Shown piece by piece: positions 27,507-37,458 of a stretch of 52,978 bases of DNA. The stretch's first letter is position 1, and the number at the start of each line of letters is the position of its first letter. Location: NCBI GenBank assembly GCA_934409175.1, contig CAKRVX010000005.1, positions 1 through 52,978 of the forward strand, given 5' to 3'. The stretch comes from an uncultured Blautia sp. GTDB taxonomy: Bacteria; Bacillota; Clostridia; Lachnospirales; Lachnospiraceae. Below the pieces are notes generated by a model that made no database searches, was not told the origin of the DNA, and saw only the letters and a list, made by a program, of their open reading frames with translations. Position numbers and translations under genes: made by a program.

Positions 27507-28214
27507 TTATTCCTCCTTTACTCCTCCATATCTCCGGTCTCTCTGATTATATTTTTCAATAGCTTTAATCAGTTCAGCTTTATCAAAATCCGGCCACGCT
27601 ACTTCTGTAAAATAAAATTCCGTATATGCCATCTGCCATAAAAGGAAATTGGACAGGCGCAGCTCCCCACTTGTACGGATCATCAGATCCGGATCCGGAA
27701 TTCCTACTGTATCCAGATAACTTTCAAATGTATATTCATCTATATCTTCAGGTTTTACTTTTCCATCTGCAGCATCTTTTGCCAGCTTTCTGACTCCCCT
27801 GAGAATCTCATCCCTGCTTCCGTAATTTAAGGCAATCTGGAAATAAATTTCATCATATTTAGAAGAATATTCTTCCAGTCTTACAATACTGTCCTGAATA
27901 TCCTGATCAAATGCAGAGATTTCCCCAATCACCCGGACACGCATTCTGTTTTTGTCTGCAAGTTTGATGCATTTCTTAAGATAACTTCGAAACAGTCTCA
28001 TCAGACCGTCTACTTCCTCCTTGGAACGTTTCCAGTTCTCTGTAGAAAAAGCATATACAGTAACATATTTAACACCCAGTTCTTTCATATAATCACAGAC
28101 TGTCTCCAGATTTGCACAGCCCTTCATATGACCGTAACTTCTGGGCATTCCCTTTGCCTTCGCCCAGCGTCCGTTGCCATCCAGAATGATTGCAATATGA
28201 TTCGGTACCTTCAT
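27507..28214 (-). CDS. uppS: Undecaprenyl diphosphate synthase (cis-prenyltransferase)
   Basis: The 235-residue protein has the conserved AIILDGNGRWAKAKGMPRSYGH near the N-terminus (catalytic Asp about 13), YAFSTENWKRS, and the C-terminal DLMIRTSGELRLSNFLLWQMAYTEFYF. It makes the C55 lipid carrier for wall polymers. A hairpin terminator separates it from frr, so part of its expression may rely on read-through or a weak local promoter. Confidence 0.97.
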   Translation of the reverse strand: MKVPNHIAIILDGNGRWAKAKGMPRSYGHMKGCANLETVCDYMKELGVKYVTVYAFSTENWKRSKEEVDGLMRLFRSYLKKCIKLADKNRMRVRVIGEISAFDQDIQDSIVRLEEYSSKYDEIYFQIALNYGSRDEILRGVRKLAKDAADGKVKPEDIDEYTFESYLDTVGIPDPDLMIRTSGELRLSNFLLWQMAYTEFYFTEVAWPDFDKAELIKAIEKYNQRDRRYGGVKEE

Positions 28215-28265
28215 GTTCTTTCCTCGCTTTTTGTTCTTTCTTTATAACCATTTCAGAATAAGCTT

Positions 28266-28295
28266 AAAAGAGAGCCCGCATAATGGAGCTCTCTT
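28266..28295 (-). terminator. Terminator between frr and uppS
   Basis: On the minus strand AAGAGAGC pairs with GCTCTCTT around a 12-base loop and is followed by TTAAGC after four T. It lies 10 bases downstream of frr. Confidence 0.65.
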
Positions 28296-28305
28296 CTACG
28301 TTTCC

Positions 28306-28857
28306 TTATACGGTCATGATTTCTTTACTCTTTGCATCTACTGCCGCATCGACCTCTTTAATATATTTGTCTGTGCTCTTCTGGATCTTATCCTCGAGCT
28401 CTTTGATCTCATCCTCAGACACATCCTGTTTTGCAAGTTTCTTATATGCATCATTTGCATCACGACGTATATTACGAACAGCAACCTTTGCACTCTCGCC
28501 TTTTTTCTTCACATCTTTTACAAGTTCTTTACGACGTTCTTCTGTCAGTTCCGGGAATACAAGGCGGATCACTTTTCCATCATTGTTTGGATTCAGGCCA
28601 AGATCAGAAGTCAGGATTGCTTTCTCAATTCCTTTGATCAGACTTGCTTCCCACGGCTGTATCTGAATCATACGCGCTTCCGGAACTGTAATGTTTGCAA
28701 CCTGCTGCAGTGGTGTAGGCGCTCCATAATAGTCTACTGTAAGTTTGTCAAGAATATGTGGATTTGCACGTCCTGCACGTATTGTGACAAGCTCGCCCTC
28801 CAGACTTGCCAATGTCTTTTTCATCTTTTCTTCATATTTCTGAATTCTTTCATCCAT
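28306..28857 (-). CDS. frr: Ribosome recycling factor
   Basis: The 183-residue protein is of standard length. Signatures are [67 protein letters not shown] and [14 protein letters not shown]. It splits post-termination ribosomes with EF-G. It follows pyrH as in most Firmicutes. A GGAG site is about 9 bases upstream. Confidence 0.98.
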   Translation of the reverse strand: MDERIQKYEEKMKKTLASLEGELVTIRAGRANPHILDKLTVDYYGAPTPLQQVANITVPEARMIQIQPWEASLIKGIEKAILTSDLGLNPNNDGKVIRLVFPELTEERRKELVKDVKKKGESAKVAVRNIRRDANDAYKKLAKQDVSEDEIKELEDKIQKSTDKYIKEVDAAVDAKSKEIMTV

Positions 28858-28942
28858 AAGGGTAATCTCCTTCTCCTGTTTATTTTACAGTTACTGTCAT
28901 ACCTTGACAATAACATTCTATATCATTTACAGGCAATGGCCT

Positions 28943-29638
28943 TTACACAGTTACCTTTGTACCTGTAAATTTACCGTGAGCTGCATTTACAATGCTGTCC
29001 TTCTCGTCCAGTGCAAATACCAGCATAGGCATTTTCTGCTCCATGCACATAATAGATGCTGTAAGATCCATTGCCGCCAGTTTCTTGGCAACTACTTCTT
29101 CAATGGAAATCTCATCATATCTTACCGCATTCGGATTTACTTTCGGATCGCTGTCGTAAATTCCGTCTACAGCTTTCGCCAGAAGAATTGCTTCTGCTTC
29201 AATCTCTACAGCGCGCAGTACAGTTGCTGTATCTGTAGAAAAGTACGGATGTCCTGTTCCGCCTGCAAAAAATACGATCTTACCCTGCGCAAAACATTCT
29301 TCTGCTGCATCTTTGGAATATAAACCTGTAAACGCACCACATACAAATGGTGTCAGGATCTGTGTCTTCAATCCCAGATATCTGCAGATATCAGATACAT
29401 AGATACAGTTCATAACAGTAGCAAGCATTCCAATCTGGTCTGCTTTATTTCTGTCGATAGTCTCACTGGTACGTCCTCTCCAGAAATTACCACCACCGAT
29501 CACAATACCAATCTCCAGTCCTTCTTCAGACAAAGTACGGATCTGTTTCGCCACCTCAATAACTGTTGCTTCGTCAAATCCGGTCTTTTTCTCTCCGGCA
29601 AGAGCCTCACCGCTTAATTTTAATAATACTCGCTTCAT
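28943..29638 (-). CDS. pyrH: Uridylate kinase
   Basis: The 231-residue amino-acid-kinase fold enzyme has RVLLKLSGEALAGEK at the N-terminus, IVIGGGNFWRGR, VFAGGTGHPYFSTDTA and VDGIYDSDPKVNP. It phosphorylates UMP to UDP in the pathway that begins with pyrBI elsewhere in this window. AGGAG lies 8 bases upstream. Confidence 0.98.
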   Translation of the reverse strand: MKRVLLKLSGEALAGEKKTGFDEATVIEVAKQIRTLSEEGLEIGIVIGGGNFWRGRTSETIDRNKADQIGMLATVMNCIYVSDICRYLGLKTQILTPFVCGAFTGLYSKDAAEECFAQGKIVFFAGGTGHPYFSTDTATVLRAVEIEAEAILLAKAVDGIYDSDPKVNPNAVRYDEISIEEVVAKKLAAMDLTASIMCMEQKMPMLVFALDEKDSIVNAAHGKFTGTKVTV

Positions 29639-29676
29639 ATTGCTTTCTCCTAAGGTTATTTTATTATATTCCTATT

Positions 29677-30672
29677 CTACCATATTCCGGAAACAATTTC
29701 ATTGCCATTTTCATCAACTGTCGTAGAAACTGTAAAATTGCTGTAATAATGCAGTCCCATTTTTCCTGTTTCAGGATCATCTTCATAATCACTGCCCTGT
29801 GGCGATCCGCATGCACCCTCAAGTGCAGACAGCGATTGTCCGATATACTGCTGTGCGGTAGCGATCATTCCATCAGAATCTGATGGACCATCATCCGGAT
29901 TCTGCGGTGTATCTGTAGGCGACGGATTATCATTGTCTCCATTCCCGTTATTATCACTGTTCTGATCATCATTATCGCTGCTGTCATCCTGAGACGGTGT
30001 CGGTGTCACATCTGTATTACTGTTAGAGCTGTCATCTGAAGAATCACTGCTGTCATCTGTCAGGCCCAGACGTTTCTTCACATCATTGAGGGTTGAAACT
30101 TCTTTTTTCGTGCTTCCGAGGAGATATTTTGCATACGGAATGGAATCATCTCCTGAATTATCCATACATAATATAATCTGAGTAATTGTCGGAAACGGAA
30201 TGTCTCTGAAGAAACATTCATTCTTCTCTTCGTCTGTGTAGGTAATACGGATATCATAAGAAGTAACCGTTTTTCCGTCACTGTCTTTCTGATCCTTATC
30301 ATAATAATACAGCGCTTTATCTTTATCTTTCAGTGTAAATTTACCATTTATCAGATCACTGCCCCAGGTATCATCTGAATCATCCGTATCATCAGAGACA
30401 TGTGGGCGGACATAAATTGCGTTGATCTCGTCACCCGTATTGTTTACAAATATTACCTGAGAAGCTGTTGCAGTTTTCTCACCCATGATATTGGTAATAT
30501 CATCCTCTGTAGATTTCTGCATATCTACCACTTCAGGTGCTTTCGTTGTCCCAGGTGTAGGTGTGGGACTCGCCTGTACAGTTTCCGTCTGATTTTCCTG
30601 CTTTTTACCGCAGCCTGCAGCAGCTACAGCCAGAACAAGCATTCCTGCAAGTATCAAATAACGTTTTTTCAT
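29677..30672 (-). CDS. Acidic secreted lipoprotein, function unknown
   Basis: The product of about 331 residues begins MKKRYLILAGMLVLAVAAAGCGKK, a signal peptide with lipobox AAGC (Cys about 20). After a short Pro/Thr linker comes a globular region (about 55-190) that includes VIFVNNTGDEINAIYVRP. A Ser/Asp/Asn-rich low-complexity stretch of about 70 residues follows. The small C-terminal domain (IATAQQYIGQSLSALEGACGSP) is reminiscent of OmlA/SmpA-like lipoprotein repeats. I do not recognise a family. Start chosen by GGAGGG 8 bases upstream. It has its own promoter and lies upstream of pyrH. Confidence 0.75.
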   Translation of the reverse strand: MKKRYLILAGMLVLAVAAAGCGKKQENQTETVQASPTPTPGTTKAPEVVDMQKSTEDDITNIMGEKTATASQVIFVNNTGDEINAIYVRPHVSDDTDDSDDTWGSDLINGKFTLKDKDKALYYYDKDQKDSDGKTVTSYDIRITYTDEEKNECFFRDIPFPTITQIILCMDNSGDDSIPYAKYLLGSTKKEVSTLNDVKKRLGLTDDSSDSSDDSSNSNTDVTPTPSQDDSSDNDDQNSDNNGNGDNDNPSPTDTPQNPDDGPSDSDGMIATAQQYIGQSLSALEGACGSPQGSDYEDDPETGKMGLHYYSNFTVSTTVDENGNEIVSGIW

Positions 30673-30750
30673 AATATATTCCCTCCTGTATCTGGAATAT
30701 CTGCTTTTATTCATTTATTGGCAAATAACGGTCATTCATATCAGTTTTCT

Positions 30751-30779
30751 ATTATTACAGAGTCTGGAAAACTTGTCAA
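30751..30779 (-). promoter_or_regulatory. Sigma-A promoter of the lipoprotein gene
   Basis: On the minus strand TTGACA and AATAAT are 17 bases apart (TAATAA at 16 is equivalent), about 80 bases upstream of the lipoprotein start. Confidence 0.7.
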
Positions 30780-30815
30780 CCGGACACTTTTCAATTTCAT
30801 ATAAATTTCAGACTT

Positions 30816-31551
30816 TTACAGCTTGGTATTTCTGTATTCATTCGCAGATATCCCTTCATTTTTCTTAAAGGCTCTGGAAAAATGTGTCACATCCGTAAAT
30901 CCCACCATTTCTGCTATATCTGCCAGTCTGTAGGCCGGATCTTTCATCAGTTCTTTAGCATGACGGATACGGATGCAGTTCATGATCTCCGAAAAGCTCT
31001 TTCCTTCTTCTTTATTCAGCAGCTTGCTTAACATGCCATTGACTGACATAAGTCATATCAGCAACCTTATTCAGCGTCAACTTTTCATCATAATGTTCCT
31101 CCATATACTGAAGCGCATTTTTCACCACAAAACTTCCTGCTGCCAGTGAAGTCTCCCCCGTGATTTCCTTTTTATTCAGATTTGCAGCCATAGTTTCCAG
31201 TGCTTCTTTCAGTTCTTCCATATTGGAAGGCTTCAGAAGAAATCTGGATACTCCCAGACGTATAGCCTGCTGGCAGTAATCAAATTCTCTGTATCCTGTC
31301 AGAATACTGATCTCCATATCCGGAAATTCTACTTTCAGTGCAGCGATCATGGAAAATCCATCCAGTCCCGGCATGCAGATATCCGAAAAAAGAATATCCG
31401 GTCTCTCCCTGCGTATGACCTCCAGCCCTTCTTTCCCATTGGATGCAGTGGCTGCGATCCTGCAGTTATATTTTTCCCACGGAAGAAGCCTGGAAAGTCC
31501 TTCCACAATGATCGGTTCATCATCAATAATCACTACTTTATATATAGACAA
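30816..31551 (-). pseudogene. Frameshifted AraC-type response regulator (YesN-like)
   Basis: The first part encodes a receiver domain (VVIIDDEPIIVEGLSRL, with the phospho-acceptor Asp in PDILFSDICMPGLDGFS, and FLLKPSN) and the beginning of an AraC helix-turn-helix (LTLNKVADMTYVSQWHV). It then shifts frame at about 31028-31031. The rest of the DNA-binding domain continues in another frame (SKLLNKEEGKSFSEIMNCIR and RLADIAEMVGFTDVTHFSRAFKK). One extra A (GTTAAGCAAG instead of GTTAGCAAG) explains the break. Start taken as TTG at 31551 after GGGGGA. It would have controlled the adjacent sugar-ABC genes, as YesN regulators do. Confidence 0.88.
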
Positions 31552-31586
31552 AAATCCCCCACTCTTCTGTTTATTATTACACAAAA

Positions 31587-31618
31587 GGGAACATCCGCTG
31601 TAATCAGCAGATGCTCCC
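31587..31618 (-). terminator. Terminator after the MalG-like permease
   Basis: On the minus strand GGGAGCATCTGCTG pairs over 14 bases (two G-U pairs) with CAGCGGATGTTCCC and is followed by TTTTGTG. Confidence 0.85.
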
Positions 31619-31646
31619 GTTCATATAATAGCACATATTCAATACT

Positions 31647-32510
31647 TTAACCTTTGACAGCTCCTGCAGTCATTCCCTTGATAATATATTTCTGCAGGAA
31701 AATATAAACGATGATCACCGGGATCACAACCAGCGAAACTGTAGAAGCCATCAAACCGTAATTGGTTCCTTCTTTGGAGGTCAGCATCTGCATCAGTCGG
31801 GTGATTGCCCAGAACTTTTTATTTCGCAGGAAGAACATCTGTGTAAACAGATTATTATAACTCCACAGGAACGAAAAGATAGCAACTGTAGCAAAAGATG
31901 GTTTGGTCAGGGGAACCACCACTTTAAAGAAAGTCTGGAATGCATTACTTCCCTCCATATAGGCAGCTTCTTCCAGTTCTATGGGAAGGCTCTTAATGTA
32001 ACCGGTTAGTACCACAATAGCAAAGGACAGATTTCCGGCAATCTGCGGAAGGATCACACACAGCAGATTCAGGAAAAGCGAATTAGTTGCCGTAATTCCC
32101 ATTTTATTCTGAAGCTGATAGACAGGAATAATAGTGGAAAATACTGGAAACATCATCCCTGCTACTACAATACTCATCAGAAATCCCCTGATACGAGACT
32201 GGTATCTCACCAGAGCAAAAGCTGCCATTCCTGCCAGAAGAATCACTGCCACTGCTACTGTCCCGGAGATAATAAGACTGTTTCTGTACGCTCTAGCGAT
32301 TCCAAGTCTCTCAAATGCCATTTTGTAGTTGGCTGTGATAAACAGATTGCCCAGAGGAAGAGCAAAGGAATCTACCATGATCTTATCTTTTACCTTGAAA
32401 GAATTTAATACCACCCATAAGATCGGATAGATTGTTGTCACAGCCCATATGGACAGAACCACATAGATCAGTACCATTCCGGGAGAAACCTTTTTATGTT
32501 TTTTCTGCAT
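31647..32510 (-). CDS. Sugar ABC transporter permease, MalG/LplC type
   Basis: The 287-residue membrane protein has about six helices and the EAA loop ELEEAAYMEGSNAFQTFFKVVVPLTKP (about residues 175-201) that docks to the ATPase. It is of the CUT1 family, likely for oligosaccharides. The reading frame is intact, yet its partner permease, binding protein and both regulators next to it are broken, so it is probably non-functional as a system. GGAGGG lies 6 bases upstream. Confidence 0.88.
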   Translation of the reverse strand: MQKKHKKVSPGMVLIYVVLSIWAVTTIYPILWVVLNSFKVKDKIMVDSFALPLGNLFITANYKMAFERLGIARAYRNSLIISGTVAVAVILLAGMAAFALVRYQSRIRGFLMSIVVAGMMFPVFSTIIPVYQLQNKMGITATNSLFLNLLCVILPQIAGNLSFAIVVLTGYIKSLPIELEEAAYMEGSNAFQTFFKVVVPLTKPSFATVAIFSFLWSYNNLFTQMFFLRNKKFWAITRLMQMLTSKEGTNYGLMASTVSLVVIPVIIVYIFLQKYIIKGMTAGAVKG

Positions 32511-32522
32511 TTTTATCCCTCC

Positions 32523-33360
32523 CTAATAGTCTGCTTCTTTAAATATGGCATTAACAACTTTCGAAGTAACGATTCCAAGCACAACGATCACAACGGCAAT
32601 TGCACTTCCATAATCTACATTCATAGCTTCCATTGTCTGGTAATACATATAAGTTCCGGTCAGGAACGTAGTTCCCTGCGGCATTCCCTTGTGAAACATT
32701 ACCCACGGAAGGTCGAATACCTTCAGCGCTCCGGTTGCTGCCAGAACCACACAGGTACAGATTACATTTCTCATAAGAGGTATTGTGATATAACGGATTC
32801 TCTGCCATCTGGTAGCCCCGTCAATGGAAGCAACCTCATACAGATCTTCTGAAATATTATTTAAACCTGTGATCAGAATTACAAAATAAAATCCTACATA
32901 CTGCCACATAACCGGGATCATCATTGTGATCAACGCGATTCCCTTGGCTTTCCAGTCTATCAGTTCCGTGTATCCCAGCTTTTCCATCAGTTGGTTCATC
33001 ATTCCTTTATTATAAAGAAAAATCAGATTGAAAAGAAGACCAAGTGCAGTCGCTGAAATAACAATCGGGAAGAAATATACGGTGCGGAAAAATTTACTTC
33101 CGCGCCCGATATTATCTACCATGATTGCAAGTATGATCGCAATACCAACCTGAAATACGATTGTCACCAAGCATCTGTACATAATTCTGATACCATGGCT
33201 GGTTCCAGCCTTTTGCAGGTGTTCCCAGTCTTCCAATCTGCTGAAAACTATTTATAATGTTTCTGAAAAACGGATAGTACAGATACACGATCATGAACAG
33301 GAATGCTGGTAAAAGAAAAAGTATAGCAGGTTTCCTGTTCTTATAAATATTGGATCCCAT
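32523..33360 (-). pseudogene. Broken sugar ABC transporter permease, MalF/LplB type
   Basis: The N-terminus (KPAILFLLPAFLFMIVYLYYPFFRNI) runs to NYVQMLGDNR. The remainder (LVTIVFQVGIAIILAIMV, then the EAA loop DLYEVASIDGATRWQRIRYITIP) is in another frame. Around 33160-33180 the two frames meet with no room for the roughly 15-20 residues, usually including an ALKNT-like motif, that normally separate them. A small out-of-frame deletion is therefore likely. Confidence 0.85.
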
Positions 33361-33377
33361 GATTATTCAGCGGAATC

Positions 33378-33573
33378 CTAGGACTCTGCATAAATTTCAA
33401 AGCCCTGTGCAACTGCATCTGCTGCGCTCACCCTGGAAATTATCCTGTACTGCTGCTGTATAGGAAGTTACCTTGCTTCCGAAGTCGATTGCTTTCACCT
33501 GAAGACTGTTCATAACAGATGTATCTGCTTCCGGAGCATCTTTTAATGGATTTGCTGAATGCTGAGCAAATTT
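33378..33573 (-). pseudogene. C-terminal remnant of a sugar-binding lipoprotein
   Basis: One frame reads KFAQHSANPLKDAPEADTSV, then MNSLQVKAIDFGSKVTSYT and AAVQDNFQG. A second frame supplies VSAADAVAQGFEIYAES and the stop. Both look like the last 80 residues of family-1 extracellular solute-binding proteins, with another small out-of-frame deletion near 33438. The first four-fifths of the gene are missing. Confidence 0.72.
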
Positions 33574-34449
33574 CAGGATACAGAACCAACATAGGAAGCA
33601 GGAAAAGTGTCATGATCAGAATCATATAGCGGTAATCATACAAAGGGTTGAAAAGTGCTCCTGTATCTGCAGCAATCACTGTTGAGAGGGTAACGTCACT
33701 GCCTTTCACCATCTGATATATGTAGGCGTTTTTTCCTTTATCACAAACTTTGCTGCTCCTGTTTTCTTCGGCTGCGGTGCCTTTTTCCACAGTGCCTCAT
33801 CACCCTGTAACACAACCGTCTTTTCGTCCAGTACGATTTTCACCTGTGCCTGATCATAGAACTTCAAAAGTGATTCAAAACAATAGTTCAGATTCAATCT
33901 GTGCACCAGTACTCCCCAGGGCCGGTAGGTAACAGAATCTACCAGATTCCGCACCAGATAAAGCCTGTTCTCTGCCTGATAAAGTCCTACCGAAGTATCC
34001 AGATCCTGTGCAAATCTCAGAATGTCATCACAGTCTTTTTCCCAGAAAATTTTCAACTGATTGTAGCTTCCTCCCGCAGGTGTATTATAGTTTGTCATTT
34101 TATATACCTTTGGTGCACGCAAAAGCATGAACACACTGCTGGAAATCTCCTTTCTTTTTCCAAACTGCTTGGCCATATAATATTGTCCTTTATTATAGAC
34201 TGTATCGAAATTGGCACTCCCCTTACGGAATTCATCATAATATCCATACAGCGTCCTGTCGTAAGTTGCCTGCCTGGAATCACTGATGGCACTGTCAATC
34301 CTTTCAATGCTGTTTTGATTATCCATCTGCAGCTGAGCCGCCAGACGCTCCAGTCCTGTCTTCTCCTGTCTGTCTGCCATGATATGCCCTGCAAGAGCCA
34401 GCATCAGTCCAAAAGGAAGAGCCCAGTACAACAGAATCATACCCACCAT
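33574..34449 (-). pseudogene. Truncated YesM-like sensor histidine kinase
   Basis: What remains is a signal-anchor helix (MILLYWALPFGLMLALAGHIMA) and an extracellular sensor region of about 250 residues. After a frameshift at the six-T run 33729-33734, the frame reads YIYQMVKGSDVTLSTVI and the second membrane helix (YRYMILIMTLFLLPMLVLY). The HAMP, dimerisation and ATPase domains are absent; the sequence runs straight into the tail of a binding protein. One extra base in the A-run would rejoin the sensor part. A possible original start (ATG with GGGGGA upstream, about 34476) is also out of frame. Confidence 0.82.
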
Positions 34450-34539
34450 TTTACAGATGTATTTTTACGGTTTCTCATAAAATCCCCCATATAGAAATCC
34501 ACATATGTTCACAAATTACTGCTCTATGAACCAATAATG

Positions 34540-34574
34540 AAAAAGGACTGTTCTGCCCTCTGGCAACAGTCCTG
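34540..34574 (-). terminator. Terminator after smpB
   Basis: On the minus strand GGACTGTT pairs with AACAGTCC and is followed by TTTTT, about 30 bases after the smpB stop. Confidence 0.85.
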
Positions 34575-34600
34575 TCTCTTGTCTTTCACTTGTCACATTA

Positions 34601-35071
34601 TTAATAAAGATTTTTTACCTTGAAGTCTCTTTCTGCTTCTCTTCTCTGATCCTTTTTCGCGATATCCTGTCTCTTGTCGTAGAGTTTCTTTCCTCGTGCC
34701 ATACCAATCTCCACCTTTACCAGGCTGTCCTTAAAATAAACCTTCAACGGTACCAGTGTCAGACCCTTTTCCTTCAGCTTCGCCTCAATCTTATTTATCT
34801 CATATCTGTGAAGGAGCAGCTTACGGATACGCAGCGGATCTTTGTTAAAGATGTTTCCCTTCTCATAAGGGCTGATATGCATTCCGTAAATATATACCTC
34901 TCCATTCTCCACACGGATGAAGGATTCTTTAATACTGCATTTACCCATTCGCAGAGATTTAACCTCTGTTCCGGCAAGAGCGATTCCGGCTTCATAGGTA
35001 TCTTCTATAAAATAATCATGAAATGCCTTTTTATTATTGGCGATCAGCTTCATTCCTTTTTTCTTTGCCAT
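34601..35071 (-). CDS. smpB: tmRNA-binding protein SmpB
   Basis: The 156-residue protein starts [20 protein letters not shown] and has the family core [31 protein letters not shown] and [29 protein letters not shown]. It delivers tmRNA to stalled ribosomes. Start chosen as the second of two adjacent ATGs, 5 bases after GGAGG. No tmRNA gene is seen in the window. It follows rnr by about 85 bases. Confidence 0.97.
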   Translation of the reverse strand: MAKKKGMKLIANNKKAFHDYFIEDTYEAGIALAGTEVKSLRMGKCSIKESFIRVENGEVYIYGMHISPYEKGNIFNKDPLRIRKLLLHRYEINKIEAKLKEKGLTLVPLKVYFKDSLVKVEIGMARGKKLYDKRQDIAKKDQRREAERDFKVKNLY

Positions 35072-35157
35072 CATATCCTCCAAGCCTTATTCGTTACTGT
35101 TTTCGTTTATCATACACCAGTTTCAGACTGGCGTCAATTTCTTATAATTCCGGACAT

Positions 35158-37401
35158 TTACTCGACAACCAGCTCAAAATCTACTGTCTTGAGCATCTTA
35201 TCTGCATCTGCCACACGGACACGAACCTTATCCCCAAGCTTATACACTTTCTTTGTCATGTCTCCACGAAGCTCATAGCTCTCCTGATCAAAAACATAGT
35301 AATCATCTCTCAGCGTATTTACATGCACTAGTCCCTCTACTGTATTTGGAAGTTCCACATAAAGTCCCCAGCCTGTAACACCGGAAATGATACCCTCAAA
35401 TTCCTCGCCCAGGTGATAGGACATATATTCTGCTTTTTTCAGTTTGTCTGACTCGCGTTCCGCCTCATCTGCACGTCGTTCACATACACTGGACTGTCTG
35501 GCAACCTCATCCAGAATTTCTCTGTAGTGCTCTGTCCTGCCCTCCCTCATCAATCTGCCGCGGAGGTTATCCTTAATAATTCTGTGAATCTGCAGATCCG
35601 GATAACGCCTGATCGGTGATGTGAAATGGCAGTAATATTTCGCAGCCAGTCCGAAATGGCCACTGCATTCTGTGGTATATTTCGCCTGTTTCATGGAACG
35701 AAGTACCAGACGACTGATCATTGCCTCATTTGGAAGTCCTTCGATACTCTCGATGATCTGCTGGATTTCTTTCGGCGTGATTTCTTCTTTTGCTTTCTGA
35801 ATCTTTACCCCCTGATTGTGAAGCAATGTCAGAAGACTCTCCACTTTCTCAGGATCTGGATTGTCATGAGTTCTGTATACAAACGGAATCTCCTCTGTGC
35901 AATACTCCTGAGCTACAGTTTCATTTGCCATCAGCATGAAATCTTCAATAATCCTGGTGGCCACATTTGCTTCATACGGCTTTACATCGATGGCTTTTCC
36001 TGCGGCATTGAGAATGATCTTGCTCTCCGGGAAATCGAAATCAATGGAGCCTCTGTGATGACGACTGTCTCTTAAGATTCCGGACAGTTCCTTCATAAGG
36101 AAAAACATGGGCACCAGCTTCTCATACCGTTTCTTTGCTTCCGGATCTGTATCCTCCAGGATATTTTTTACATCTGTGTAGCACATACGCTCATCCACAT
36201 TGATAACTGTTTCTGCAATCTGATGTGAAACTACTTTTCCCTTTTCATCAATATCCATCAGACAGCTCAGGGCAAGTCTGTCTTCTCCCTGATTCAGAGA
36301 ACAGATTCCATTTGACAAACGTTCAGGCAGCATGGGAACTACCCTGTCAGCCAGATAAACGCTGGTTCCACGTTTTAAAGCTTCCCTGTCCAGTGCGCTG
36401 TTATACTGCACATAATTACTTACATCTGCGATATGCACTCCCAGGTGATAAATTTCCTTCTCCTTTGTCAGAGAAATGGCATCATCCAGATCCTTCGCAT
36501 CCTCTCCGTCAATGGTCACTGTCTGAAGATGCCTTAAATCCATCCTGCCGTCACGATCTGCATCCAGCACATGATCCGGCACTCTCTGTGCCTGCCTGAC
36601 TACCTTTTCAGGAAATTCACTTGGAATTCCAAAACTCTTTACGATAGCCAGAATATCTGTACCTGGTGTACGGATATTTCCCAGATTTTCCTTGATCTTT
36701 CCTTCCGGATTTTTATTATTTGAACCATAGTCTGTTACAACAGCGATCACCTTGTCTCCGTTTTTGATTCCCACAGCTTCTTTACGCGGGATAAAAATAT
36801 CCTTCGAAAACTTCGGATTGTCACTGATCACAAAACCGAAATCCCGATTCAGCTGATAAGTTCCCACAATTTCAGGCATCCCGCGCTCCAGCACCTTTAC
36901 TACAACACCTTCTCTGCGTTTGCCTTCCTTCTGTTCATCTCTGATAATAATACGGACTCTGTCCTGATGCATGGCAGTTCCTGTACTATCCTCAGGAATA
37001 AAAATATCCTCATCCTGTCCTTCAATCTCCACAAAGCCAAAACCTTTTGGATGACCAATAAAGATACCTTCCGCCTGTATTCCTTCCGGAATTTCTTCCC
37101 TACGTTCCTTTCGTCCCCTTCTTTCTTCTTTCTTCCTGTATTCTTTTTTATTTTCTCCCTGTAAATGATGCTCTTTTTTCTTTTTCCATTTTCCTCGTAC
37201 CTTCTCATATCTGCCCTTGGAATCTACAGATGCTTTTCCCTCTTCACATAGTTCATCAAGTACATCATATAAATCTCTCTTCTCTTCCTTTGACAGTCGC
37301 AGAAGAGATGCCATTTCTCTCAGTCGCATAGGCTTATAAACGGGATCTCCCATCAGATCAAGAATAAATTTTTTTCTGCGTTCAATGTCTTTTTTCTTCA
37401 T
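35158..37401 (-). CDS. rnr: Ribonuclease R
   Basis: The product of about 747 residues has an N-terminal winged-helix-like region, a lysine/arginine/glutamate-rich linker, and two cold-shock domains (GIFIGHPKGFGFVEIEGQDEDI begins the first). The RNB catalytic domain follows (TIDGEDAKDLDDAISL, with clustered metal-binding aspartates) and a C-terminal S1 domain. It degrades structured RNA 3' to 5' and assists tmRNA quality control, fitting its place before smpB. The start at 37401 has AAGGAG 4-5 bases upstream. That site sits directly behind the T-run of the secG terminator. Confidence 0.97.
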   Translation of the reverse strand: MKKKDIERRKKFILDLMGDPVYKPMRLREMASLLRLSKEEKRDLYDVLDELCEEGKASVDSKGRYEKVRGKWKKKKEHHLQGENKKEYRKKEERRGRKERREEIPEGIQAEGIFIGHPKGFGFVEIEGQDEDIFIPEDSTGTAMHQDRVRIIIRDEQKEGKRREGVVVKVLERGMPEIVGTYQLNRDFGFVISDNPKFSKDIFIPRKEAVGIKNGDKVIAVVTDYGSNNKNPEGKIKENLGNIRTPGTDILAIVKSFGIPSEFPEKVVRQAQRVPDHVLDADRDGRMDLRHLQTVTIDGEDAKDLDDAISLTKEKEIYHLGVHIADVSNYVQYNSALDREALKRGTSVYLADRVVPMLPERLSNGICSLNQGEDRLALSCLMDIDEKGKVVSHQIAETVINVDERMCYTDVKNILEDTDPEAKKRYEKLVPMFFLMKELSGILRDSRHHRGSIDFDFPESKIILNAAGKAIDVKPYEANVATRIIEDFMLMANETVAQEYCTEEIPFVYRTHDNPDPEKVESLLTLLHNQGVKIQKAKEEITPKEIQQIIESIEGLPNEAMISRLVLRSMKQAKYTTECSGHFGLAAKYYCHFTSPIRRYPDLQIHRIIKDNLRGRLMREGRTEHYREILDEVARQSSVCERRADEAERESDKLKKAEYMSYHLGEEFEGIISGVTGWGLYVELPNTVEGLVHVNTLRDDYYVFDQESYELRGDMTKKVYKLGDKVRVRVADADKMLKTVDFELVVE

Positions 37402-37411
37402 TTTTCTCCTT

Positions 37412-37446
37412 AAAAAAACACCCTTGTACTGTGACAAGAGTGTTTA
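37412..37446 (-). terminator. Hairpin terminator between secG and rnr
   Basis: On the minus strand AACACTCTTGT pairs with ACAAGGGTGTT (one mismatch) followed by seven T, 10 bases after the secG stop and immediately before the rnr ribosome site. Confidence 0.8.
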
Positions 37447-37458
37447 CGTTTACCTTTT

